Origin: Bacteroidales bacterium
Lineage (GTDB): Bacteria; Bacteroidota; Bacteroidia; Bacteroidales; UBA932
Assembly: GCA_015060205.1 (NCBI GenBank)
Contig: SUYY01000025.1
Location: forward strand, 1 to 38,153
Reading direction: 5' to 3'
DNA: 38,153 nt
The notes beneath the pieces are model-generated. The model saw nothing but the letters and a program-made list of their open reading frames with translations. It did no database searches and was not told where the DNA came from. The stretch's first letter is position 1. Each line of letters opens with the position of its first letter. Positions 23,502-30,856 of this stretch are shown piece by piece. The position numbers were made by a program, and so were the translations under genes.

Positions 23502-24824
23502 TTATTTAGTCATTTCATTCAAAAGTTCGAGATTCCTTGTGGCGTCTTCATCTCCTGCATTGGAAGCAGATTCGAACCATATTCTTGCCTGGTCAAACCT
23601 GTCCATAAGGAGATAAGCGCTTCCCAAGGTATTCCAGGTCCTGCTGTCTTCCTTGTAAGGCATAAGTTTTTCTATTGCAGCATCATACTGTCCGTCATTC
23701 AGATCATCAAGAGCCTGATTTACCGCTTCAGCGACAACATCCGCCTTGTCCGAGAACCACACATTGATATAACAGGCATCCCTGAGTTGCGGATAATATG
23801 AGTGGAGAAGTGTCCTGTAAGTCTTTCCGGATGAGAGTTTCTTAAGTGCAGACTGTCTGTCCTGCTGAGGAACATTGTCGATGATATCGATGATATTGTC
23901 CTTGTCGGCAAGAGTACTTTGCACGACAAGTTCCCTGAGTCCGGCCCAGTCCTCTGCACCGGCAGTTATATTGAACTGCTCGTCCTCAAGGTCAAGTTCC
24001 TTCCTGATATAGTCCTTGAGAGCATCTGCACGACCTTGAGACAAGGTGACATTCATCTGATGTTCACCTTCCGGAGACGCATATCCCGCTATGTCTATCG
24101 CATCGAGATTGGTCCATTTATCATTGATTACCAATGAAATGGCATCAATTATTTCATCCAGACTCTCTTTATTTCCAAAATAGTCGGGCTGTATCTCGAT
24201 AAGTGATTGAGGAAACTTCACGGAAATGCCTCTTTTCGGTTCCACCTCGGTACCTGCCTTTCTCAGGAAAGGATAACGTGTCTGAACTTCTTCAGAGACC
24301 TTGCTGACCTGCGGTTCCACAGAAGCGGGAAGCGAAGGAACGAAAGCAGGTGCAAGTGAGCATGTTTTGAGAACGGATGTTCCCTTATAGGAAGTCTTGC
24401 AGCATGTCACAAGCAGTGTACGCACAGATAGTTCAAATTCCTTACCCATCCATTCTTCAAAAGGGACATTGACGGAATATGACACAGTCTCGGAATTTTC
24501 TATATGAGTGCGTCCTTGAGCATATTCACGTTTTTCAAGAAGCGCCTTCTGTCTCTCGATGTTCTCCATACGTCTTCCGGTCACTACAAAAGGATCAAGT
24601 TCCATTGCTCCGGCACTGTTGCTGAGAACAGGGGTCACAAGTAGTCTGTTTCCTGACCTGACCGCATTAGCAGAAGCCTTGGCACTGAACGAAACAGCCA
24701 AGATGTTACCGTCGCGTCTGACCTTGATGTCTGTATAGGAAAGAGGCCCGGTAACGCTTGCCTGCGCAGAGAATATGTACAAAAATGCGGCAACTGCAGA
24801 TATAAAGATCTTTCTCATAACCAT
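23502..24824 (-). CDS. DUF3868 / OmpA-like / TPR fimbrial-locus protein
   Basis: A 440-residue secreted protein (signal 1-23, cleavage after AQA). Three parts are visible: an N-terminal DUF3868 beta domain (about 25-150, with VSFSAKASANAVRSGNRLLV), an OmpA-like peptidoglycan-binding-type domain (about 205-350, LDAIDIAGYASPEGEHQMN and LSQGRADALKDYI), and a C-terminal pair of TPR-like helices (ALDDLNDGQYDAAIEKLMPY, WNTLGSAYLLMDRFDQARIWF). Such proteins sit next to Mfa-type pilins in many Bacteroidales and may tether the export or assembly site to the cell wall. Start at 24824; ATG 24818 is an alternative. It is the second gene of the operon. Confidence 0.83.
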   Translation of the reverse strand: MVMRKIFISAVAAFLYIFSAQASVTGPLSYTDIKVRRDGNILAVSFSAKASANAVRSGNRLLVTPVLSNSAGAMELDPFVVTGRRMENIERQKALLEKREYAQGRTHIENSETVSYSVNVPFEEWMGKEFELSVRTLLVTCCKTSYKGTSVLKTCSLAPAFVPSLPASVEPQVSKVSEEVQTRYPFLRKAGTEVEPKRGISVKFPQSLIEIQPDYFGNKESLDEIIDAISLVINDKWTNLDAIDIAGYASPEGEHQMNVTLSQGRADALKDYIRKELDLEDEQFNITAGAEDWAGLRELVVQSTLADKDNIIDIIDNVPQQDRQSALKKLSSGKTYRTLLHSYYPQLRDACYINVWFSDKADVVAEAVNQALDDLNDGQYDAAIEKLMPYKEDSRTWNTLGSAYLLMDRFDQARIWFESASNAGDEDATRNLELLNEMTK

Positions 24825-24829
24825 ACCTC

Positions 24830-25411
24830 CTATCTTATCATGTAGATGAATGTGATTCCGGCCCTGGTCGGAGCGAAATGAAATCCGGCACCTGATGAGA
24901 GCCTGTCGCCGCAGACTGTGCAGGCGAACTTGTCATAATCCGCATATACGACTCCAAGTCCCAGGGTCGCCTCCATATTCCATCGTCCAGAGAGAACAAA
25001 GGAATATCCATATGAAAGACCGGCTTTCACAGCCCAACCCTCATAACGGTTCTCCTCTGAAAAACGTGGAAGGATTCCGGGCATCCTGCCGACATTGAAT
25101 TCACCGCCTCCTGCATGAAGTCCGAGGTAATGTCTGTAGAAGCGTTCACAGAACCAGTAGCGTGCTTCTATCTGACCCTGATAATGTTTCCACTTACGGT
25201 TATCCTTGAACGTAAAAGGATTGACTCCTCCATTGATATCCAATGTCCAATTCGGTGCAAGCCCGACTTCAAGAGAGAGATTGGGAGTTGCACTGAGCAA
25301 ATAGAGGGCATTGGATTTAAGAGCCACCTTCTGAGCCGAAGCGTTATGCAACGACAGCAAAGCAAGAACAACGGCCAAGACCGTCGACCTGAATAATAAA
25401 ACCCTTTTCAT
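24830..25411 (-). CDS. DUF3575 outer-membrane beta-barrel protein
   Basis: This first gene of the fimbrial operon encodes 193 residues with signal peptide 1-26 (NASA-Q). The mature part begins KVALKSNALYLLSATPNLSL, the hallmark opening of DUF3575 proteins. Alternating strands typical of a small outer-membrane barrel follow (WTLDINGGVNPF, YWFCERFYRHYLGLHAGGGEF, YEGWAVKAGLSYGYSF) and the end is aromatic (AGITFIYMIR). DUF3575 genes regularly precede DUF3868 and pilin genes in Bacteroides. The molecular function is not established; a role in the assembly site of the fimbria is inferred from this fixed neighbourhood. Confidence 0.84.
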   Translation of the reverse strand: MKRVLLFRSTVLAVVLALLSLHNASAQKVALKSNALYLLSATPNLSLEVGLAPNWTLDINGGVNPFTFKDNRKWKHYQGQIEARYWFCERFYRHYLGLHAGGGEFNVGRMPGILPRFSEENRYEGWAVKAGLSYGYSFVLSGRWNMEATLGLGVVYADYDKFACTVCGDRLSSGAGFHFAPTRAGITFIYMIR

Positions 25412-25464
25412 TTAATAATCAATTATTTACGGAAAAACGTAAAAAATGGGGAATTCCGCAGGTT

Positions 25465-25495
25465 CAAATTTATATCAAAATGTCGAGTTAAACAA
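25465..25495 (-). promoter_or_regulatory. Promoter of the fimbrial operon
   Basis: TTG at 25495-25493, 20 nt, then TAAATTTG at 25472-25465 fits the Bacteroidetes promoter layout. The first start codon lies 53 nt after the -7 box. It is the only good match ahead of the 15-gene operon, and I found no comparable match inside the operon. Confidence 0.55.
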
Positions 25496-25575
25496 TCTTT
25501 TTGAACAAAAACATCCCTTTTATACAAAGACATGAAAATCAGCGTAAAATATATCAAATGACATTAATGGCACAG

Positions 25576-25598
25576 TTTGTGACCCTGACGGACACAAA
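25576..25598. promoter_or_regulatory. Imperfect palindrome between the fimbrial operon and gadB
   Basis: TTTGTGACC-CTGAC-GGACACAAA is a 23-bp inverted repeat (9-nt arms, one mismatch) 18 nt upstream of the gadB start and about 80 bp upstream of the fimbrial promoter. It looks like a dimeric regulator site. The TGTGA half resembles a Crp-type half site but the spacing is wrong for Crp. Confidence 0.45.
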
Positions 25599-25616
25599 TT
25601 TTAATTATTAAAAATT

Positions 25617-27032
25617 ATGAATACAAAAGACAAAACATGCGAAGAGAGCGTCTTCACGGTCTTCGGTTCTGAAGCAATGAGGGAACCTGCACCGTCTGAA
25701 TTCATTCCGGAATACAAGACCCCTTCTGAAATCGCCTACCAGTTGGTGAAGGACGAGACATTTCCCCAGACACAGCCAAGATTGAACCTTGCCACATTCG
25801 TGACAACATACATGGACGACTATGGTACGCGACTGATGAACGAAGCGGTGGGAATAAACTATATAGATGAGACGGAATATCCGCGAGTGGCGGTAATGTG
25901 CGGAAGATGCATTAACATGGTGGCTAACATGTGGAACTCCCCTGAAAAAAGTCAGTGGAAGACCGGTGCTCCGGGCATTGGTTCATCAGAAGCATGCATG
26001 CTTGCAGGAGTTGCCGCATGGCTGAGATGGAGAGCACGCAGAAAGGCCGCCGGCAAACCATTTGACAAGCCGAATCTCGTGATGAGTTCAGCCTATCAGG
26101 TAGTATGGGAAAAATTCTGCCAATTGTGGCAGATCGAACTGAGGACAGTGCCTATAACTCGTGAAAAGCCGACTCTGGATATAGAAAGAGCAATAGAAAT
26201 GTGTGATGAGAACACAATATGCGTGGTCCCGATAGCAGGAGTCACATGGACCGGAATGAATGATGACGTCGAAGCACTCGACAATGCGCTCGAGCAGTAT
26301 AACAGAATAACCGGGTTCGACGTCCCGATCCACGTTGACGCCGCTTCGGGAGGATTCATACTGCCTTTCCTGAATCCGGAGAAGAAATGGGATTTCAGAC
26401 TCAAATGGGTACTATCAATATCCACTTCAGGTCACAAATACGGTCTTGTCTATCCCGGACTTGGCTGGGTCGTCTGGAAGGACAGGAAATATCTTCCTGA
26501 TGAGATGTCGTTCAGCGTGAATTATCTTGGTGCGAACATAACACAGGTGGGTCTGAACTTTTCAAGACCTGCAGCACAGATTCTGGCCCAGTACTACAAT
26601 TTCATCCATCTCGGAATGGAAGGATATCGTGAAATACATTCAAACTCAATGGCAATTGCACAATATTGTCACGATGCAATCGGCAAGATGCCATGTTTCA
26701 GGAACTATTCGGAAACTCTGGACAATCCCCTCTTCATATGGACTATGGACCCGGAATATGAGAAACAGGCCAAGTGGACACTGTTCGACCTTCAGGACCG
26801 TCTCAAACAGAGCGGATGGATGGTGCCGGCATACACAATGCCTAAGGATATCGAGGAGATGGTGGTCATGAGGATCGTAGTACGTCAGGGAATGTCAAGA
26901 GACATGGCAGACATGCTTATCGGTGACATCGCAGATGCCGTCACGGAATTGGAGAGCATCAGACACCCGACACCTTCACGCCTGTCAAGCATCAAAAGTA
27001 AAAAACAGAAGGGACACGTGTATACACATTAA
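25617..27032 (+). CDS. gadB: Glutamate decarboxylase
   Basis: This cytoplasmic PLP enzyme decarboxylates glutamate to GABA and consumes a proton, the core of glutamate-dependent acid resistance. At 471 residues it is close to E. coli GadB (466). The PLP lysine is K274 in STSGHKYGL with H273 before it. D241 in HVDAASGGF binds the PLP ring nitrogen, and GSSEACMLAG (122-131) and the N-terminal TFMDDYGTRLMNEA-like block are family landmarks. The C-terminal tail carries H467 and H471, possible counterparts of the tail His that closes the active site at neutral pH in E. coli. The antiporter gene follows after 12 nt. I found no clean promoter box upstream. Confidence 0.95.
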   Translation: MNTKDKTCEESVFTVFGSEAMREPAPSEFIPEYKTPSEIAYQLVKDETFPQTQPRLNLATFVTTYMDDYGTRLMNEAVGINYIDETEYPRVAVMCGRCINMVANMWNSPEKSQWKTGAPGIGSSEACMLAGVAAWLRWRARRKAAGKPFDKPNLVMSSAYQVVWEKFCQLWQIELRTVPITREKPTLDIERAIEMCDENTICVVPIAGVTWTGMNDDVEALDNALEQYNRITGFDVPIHVDAASGGFILPFLNPEKKWDFRLKWVLSISTSGHKYGLVYPGLGWVVWKDRKYLPDEMSFSVNYLGANITQVGLNFSRPAAQILAQYYNFIHLGMEGYREIHSNSMAIAQYCHDAIGKMPCFRNYSETLDNPLFIWTMDPEYEKQAKWTLFDLQDRLKQSGWMVPAYTMPKDIEEMVVMRIVVRQGMSRDMADMLIGDIADAVTELESIRHPTPSRLSSIKSKKQKGHVYTH

Positions 27033-27044
27033 AAATCCTGAGCC

Positions 27045-28499
27045 ATGGAAAAGAAGGGAAAGACATTCAAACTGAGCGTGATCACTCTTGCGATCATGAA
27101 CATTACAGCAGTAGTCAGCCTCAGAGGACTGCCGTCAGAGGCGATATACGGTCCATCGTCAGCGTTCTATTATCTGTTCGCCGCACTTGTTTTCCTTATA
27201 CCTACTGCAATGGTTGCGGCAGAACTTGCCGCCATGTTCTCTGACAGACAGGGCGGAGTGTTCCGTTGGGTCGGGGAAGCATTCGGACCGAGAACAGGAT
27301 TTCTGGCAATCTGGCTCCAGTGGATAGAGTCCACCATATGGTACCCCACGGTGCTTACCTTCGGTGCAGTTTCCATAGCATTCATCGGACTGAACGATGT
27401 CTCGGATGCCGCACTTGCATCAAACAAGGTCTTCACCTTGATTACCGTGCTTGCTATATACTGGATAGCGACATTCATTGCCCTCAAAGGTCTGAACTGG
27501 GTAGGAAGGATAAGCAAATGGGGCGGTATGATAGGAACCATCATTCCTGCATTCCTGCTGATTGTACTCGGAATCATATATATTGCCACAGGCGGTCACA
27601 ACTATATGGACATGTCCCAAGGCTTCTTTCCGGACCTTACAAAGATTGACAACCTTGTGCTCGCAAGCAGCATATTCCTGTTCTATGCCGGAATGGAGAT
27701 GATGGGTGTGCATGTGATGGACGTGAACAATCCTTCAAAGAATTATCCCAAGGCAATAATCATTGGATCGCTTGCCACAGTGTGTATCTTTGTACTGGGA
27801 ACATTTGCCCTCGGCTTCATCATCCCTGCAAAGGATATAAACCTGACACAGTCCCTGCTCATCGGCTTTGACAACTATTTCAGGCATTTCCATATTGCCT
27901 GGGCAGGACCTGTGATTGCAATAGCACTGATGTTCGGTGTGCTTGCAAGTGTCCTGACATGGGTGGCCGGTCCATCAAAGGGTATATTCAGCGTAGGAAA
28001 GGCAGGCTATCTTCCTCCTTTCTTCCAGAAGACCAACAAGGTAGGTGTGCAAAGGAACATTCTTCTTGTACAAGGCGGAATCGTGACGGTCCTGGCGCTT
28101 CTCTTTGTGGTAATGCCATCCGTGCAGTCATTCTATCAGATTCTATCGCAACTTACGATTCTGCTGTATCTGATAATGTACATGCTTATGTTTGCTGCTG
28201 CTATTGCACTGAGGTACAGGATGAAGGATGCACCCCGTCCTTTCAGGATCGGCAAAGGAAACCTCCTGATGTGGGTCATGGGTCTGACCGGATTTGCAGG
28301 TTCGTTACTGGCCTTTGTGCTTAGTTTCATTCCTCCGGGTCAGATCCAGACAGGAAGCAATGCAGTGTGGTACTCCGTACTTGTGGTCGGATGCATAGTG
28401 ATGGTGGTGATACCTCTTGTCATCTACTCGAAACGGAAACCTTCATGGAAGGATCCTGACACGGAATTTGCTCCGTTCCATTGGGAGAAGGACAAATGA
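27045..28499 (+). CDS. gadC: Glutamate/GABA antiporter
   Basis: An APC-superfamily inner-membrane exchanger with about twelve hydrophobic helices over 484 residues. It takes up glutamate and exports the GABA made by GadB. The opening LSVITLAIMNITAVVSLRGLP (10-30) and the stretch GGVFRWVGEAFGPRTGF match GadC. E. coli GadC has 511 residues, and its last 35 form a plug that shuts the path at neutral pH. This protein ends about where that plug would begin (final WKDPDTEFAPFHWEKDK), so plug gating may be absent or different. It forms an operon with gadB and is convergent with the HAD gene, with only 10 nt between the stops. Confidence 0.92.
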   Translation: MEKKGKTFKLSVITLAIMNITAVVSLRGLPSEAIYGPSSAFYYLFAALVFLIPTAMVAAELAAMFSDRQGGVFRWVGEAFGPRTGFLAIWLQWIESTIWYPTVLTFGAVSIAFIGLNDVSDAALASNKVFTLITVLAIYWIATFIALKGLNWVGRISKWGGMIGTIIPAFLLIVLGIIYIATGGHNYMDMSQGFFPDLTKIDNLVLASSIFLFYAGMEMMGVHVMDVNNPSKNYPKAIIIGSLATVCIFVLGTFALGFIIPAKDINLTQSLLIGFDNYFRHFHIAWAGPVIAIALMFGVLASVLTWVAGPSKGIFSVGKAGYLPPFFQKTNKVGVQRNILLVQGGIVTVLALLFVVMPSVQSFYQILSQLTILLYLIMYMLMFAAAIALRYRMKDAPRPFRIGKGNLLMWVMGLTGFAGSLLAFVLSFIPPGQIQTGSNAVWYSVLVVGCIVMVVIPLVIYSKRKPSWKDPDTEFAPFHWEKDK

Positions 28500-28509
28500 C
28501 GGAAACAGG

Positions 28510-29124
28510 TCAGTCAAGATATCCGGACAGCAGTTGCTCAAGGTCGGTTCCCGGTTCATACCAGATGGCCGGAAGACCTGAAGCGACTGCTGCTTCCACA
28601 TTATTGCGCGAATCATCTATGAAAAGCATCTCTGAAGCAGGAAGACCTATATCTGCCATCACCGCCTTATAGAAGGCCTCGGAAGGCTTGAGCGCCTTCA
28701 TCTCATACGACAGATAGCATTTCCTGAAATCGGACTCCATTGTAAAGCCGGCCTTGCTGAACATTTCTGAAGCGGCCTTTGCTGCAATAGGGTTGTTGTT
28801 GCTCAACATATATATGTCGCATGTCTGAGAAAGACGCCTGAGCATATCGATCTTGTAAGGTGCTATATGCGACAATATCTTTGACAATGCGGCATCCACA
28901 TCTTCATACGATGTGCCGGGGCGCGAACCGGCAATCACATAATCTCTGAACTCATCAGCGGTTACCAGTCCCTCTTCCATTTCACCTATTATGCCTTTCT
29001 GATGGCATGGGTCGAGAAGTGCGTCAATTTCAGTGAAACCAAGACCATCGCGAAACGCATTCCTGCATGCATCCATATCCAGGTCTATCAGGACGCCTCC
29101 CATATCAAAAATCAAAGCCTTCAT
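28510..29124 (-). CDS. HAD-superfamily hydrolase (YihX-like)
   Basis: A 204-residue cytosolic phosphatase-type protein of HAD subfamily IA with a helical cap. Motif I is FDMGGVLIDLD with nucleophile D7; the second acid is replaced by Gly, as in YihX-like members. Motif II is the S of LSNNNP (S108), motif III K146 in KPSEAFY, and motif IV FIDDSRNN (D170/D171). YihX of E. coli acts on glucose 1-phosphate, but the substrate here cannot be read from the sequence. It lies 3 nt after the GNAT gene and forms a two-gene operon with it. Confidence 0.85.
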   Translation of the reverse strand: MKALIFDMGGVLIDLDMDACRNAFRDGLGFTEIDALLDPCHQKGIIGEMEEGLVTADEFRDYVIAGSRPGTSYEDVDAALSKILSHIAPYKIDMLRRLSQTCDIYMLSNNNPIAAKAASEMFSKAGFTMESDFRKCYLSYEMKALKPSEAFYKAVMADIGLPASEMLFIDDSRNNVEAAVASGLPAIWYEPGTDLEQLLSGYLD

Positions 29125-29127
29125 ATC

Positions 29128-29640
29128 CTATAAATCCAAACCCATTATATAATCTGTCTTATAAAAACCGTTTCCTATCGGAAAATCCTCCTCAAGAAGC
29201 ACACGCATACCTATATGTCTGTAGAATTCCACGGATTTATTGAACTTGTTGACATTCAGTTCAATACGTGAAGGCTTCCCTCCGGAATATTCTCTGGCAT
29301 GGGAGACCGCCGTATCGAAAAGAGTCTTGCCTATACGTTTTCCCTGCGAATCCGGCATGACATATATCTTATGAAGGTGAAACACCTCTACACCAGCATC
29401 ATCCGTTCCTTCATATTGTATAGAAACATAACCGCAAGGAAGAGCGTCATCGAATGCAAGATAATAATGATGTCCTTCTTCCACCTGCTTCTCGAGATTA
29501 GGCATGGAATACATCCAATCCATCATATATTCCATCTGCTCGGGTGAAAGGATGTCACGGTAGGTGTGACGGAAGACCACCTGAGCCATATCATGTATCT
29601 TCTGCAGGTCTTCTGCACCTGCCTTCTGTATTCTGATCAT
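29128..29640 (-). CDS. GNAT family N-acetyltransferase
   Basis: A 170-residue acetyltransferase with the acetyl-CoA loop Q99-GKRIG-K105 (VMPDSQGKRIGKTLFD) and the preceding beta-4 strand FHLHKIYV. The later LNVNKFNKSVEFYRHIGM block is typical of RimI-like members of the family. Its substrate is unknown. It starts immediately downstream of a TAAATTTG box and is followed by the HAD gene. Both genes lie divergent from the symporter. Confidence 0.85.
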   Translation of the reverse strand: MIRIQKAGAEDLQKIHDMAQVVFRHTYRDILSPEQMEYMMDWMYSMPNLEKQVEEGHHYYLAFDDALPCGYVSIQYEGTDDAGVEVFHLHKIYVMPDSQGKRIGKTLFDTAVSHAREYSGGKPSRIELNVNKFNKSVEFYRHIGMRVLLEEDFPIGNGFYKTDYIMGLDL

Positions 29641-29651
29641 AATTTTTTAAA

Positions 29652-29659
29652 CAAATTTA
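29652..29659 (-). promoter_or_regulatory. -7 box of the GNAT-HAD operon (TAAATTTG)
   Basis: The TAnnTTTG match ends 11 nt before the GNAT start codon, implying a leader of only a few nucleotides. It lies 3 nt from the oppositely oriented box of the symporter gene, so the two promoters are back to back. Confidence 0.5.
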
Positions 29660-29662
29660 CAC

Positions 29663-29670
29663 TATCTTTG
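29663..29670 (+). promoter_or_regulatory. -7 box of the symporter gene (TATCTTTG)
   Basis: The TAnnTTTG match is 22 nt upstream of the symporter ATG, on the plus strand. No clear -33 element is present. Confidence 0.5.
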
Positions 29671-29692
29671 CAAAAATCCTAAACTCAATCGG

Positions 29693-30856
29693 ATGAAATC
29701 AATAAAAATCGGTCTTCTCGGCAAGATCATGATCGCCATAGCGCTTGGCATCTGCTTCGGACTTTTTCTTCCTGAATGGACAGTACGTATCTTCAACACG
29801 TTCAACTCCATATTCAGCCAATTCCTCGGATTTGTCATCCCTCTTATCATTGCGGGCCTTGTGATACCGGCAATCGCTGACATCGGCAACAAGGCAGGAA
29901 GGTTGCTCATTCTGACTGTAGCGATAGCCTATGCATCCACAGTGATAGCCGGACTTATATCATACATCACAGGAGCCGCAACATTTCCGTCAATGATAGA
30001 ACCCGGTGCATTGGAGCAGTTTGCAGACAACGCCGATCCAGCCCCGTTCTTCAGCATCAGCATTCCTCCACTTATGAGCGTGATGACGGCACTTGTGCTT
30101 GCATTCATGTGCGGACTTAGCCTGGCAGTCACCCAACATGAGGTACTGATGAAGGCAGTACATGGTTTTGAAGAAATAGTGACATTGACCATAAAGAAAG
30201 CCATAATTCCATTGCTTCCTGTCTATATCTTCGGTATCTTCCTGAACATGACGTTCGTTGGAGAAGTGTTCACCATTCTCACTGTATTCATAAAGATAAT
30301 CGGCATCATCTTCCTCATCCATGTCGGCATACTGATACTTCAGTTCGGCATTGCAGGAGCCGTGGCAAGGAAAAATCCTCTCAGGCTTCTCTACACGATG
30401 CTTCCCGCATATTTCACGGCCCTTGGCACCCAGTCATCGGCAGCAACCATTCCTGTCACACTTGAAAGGACTGTCAGAAACGGAGTATCAGAAGATATCG
30501 CCGGATTCACAGTTCCGCTCTGCGCCACCATCCACATGTCCGGCAGCATGCTCAAGATAACGGCGTGCGCGCTGGCCCTTATGATCATGCAGGGGATGCC
30601 TTATGATTTCGGGATGTTCATCGGATTCATATGCATGCTTGCAATCACCATGGTCGCTGCTCCGGGAGTTCCTGGAGGCGCAATCATGGCAGCACTTGGA
30701 GTACTTAACGCAATGCTGGGCTTCGATGCTGAAGCCCAGGCACTTATGATTGCTCTATACATTGCTATGGATAGTTTCGGCACGGCCTGCAACGTCACCG
30801 GAGACGGAGCGATAGCCATCATCGTGGAGAAACTTTCCGAGAAAGACAGGAACTAA
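29693..30856 (+). CDS. Dicarboxylate/amino acid:cation symporter (DAACS family)
   Basis: A 387-residue inner-membrane secondary transporter of the GltP/SstT/DctA family, expected to import glutamate, aspartate, serine or C4-dicarboxylates with Na+ or H+. Family motifs are the serine-rich hairpin TQSSAATIPVTLE (about 252-264), the TM7 signature LCATIHMSGSML, the APGVPGGAIMAAL hairpin and the final DSFGTACNVTGDGAIA. The Asp-Asn arrangement in the last motif is the usual ion/substrate site. The substrate cannot be decided by eye. Its stop codon overlaps that of the convergent trpB gene. Confidence 0.88.
   Translation: MKSIKIGLLGKIMIAIALGICFGLFLPEWTVRIFNTFNSIFSQFLGFVIPLIIAGLVIPAIADIGNKAGRLLILTVAIAYASTVIAGLISYITGAATFPSMIEPGALEQFADNADPAPFFSISIPPLMSVMTALVLAFMCGLSLAVTQHEVLMKAVHGFEEIVTLTIKKAIIPLLPVYIFGIFLNMTFVGEVFTILTVFIKIIGIIFLIHVGILILQFGIAGAVARKNPLRLLYTMLPAYFTALGTQSSAATIPVTLERTVRNGVSEDIAGFTVPLCATIHMSGSMLKITACALALMIMQGMPYDFGMFIGFICMLAITMVAAPGVPGGAIMAALGVLNAMLGFDAEAQALMIALYIAMDSFGTACNVTGDGAIAIIVEKLSEKDRN

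Noticed and set aside
25412..25612. Invertible promoter flanked by TTTAATAAT / ATTATTAAA repeats between the fimbrial operon and gadB
   Set aside because: The repeat is only nine AT-only bases in AT-rich leaders, much shorter than known Bacteroides inversion sites, and no invertase gene is nearby.
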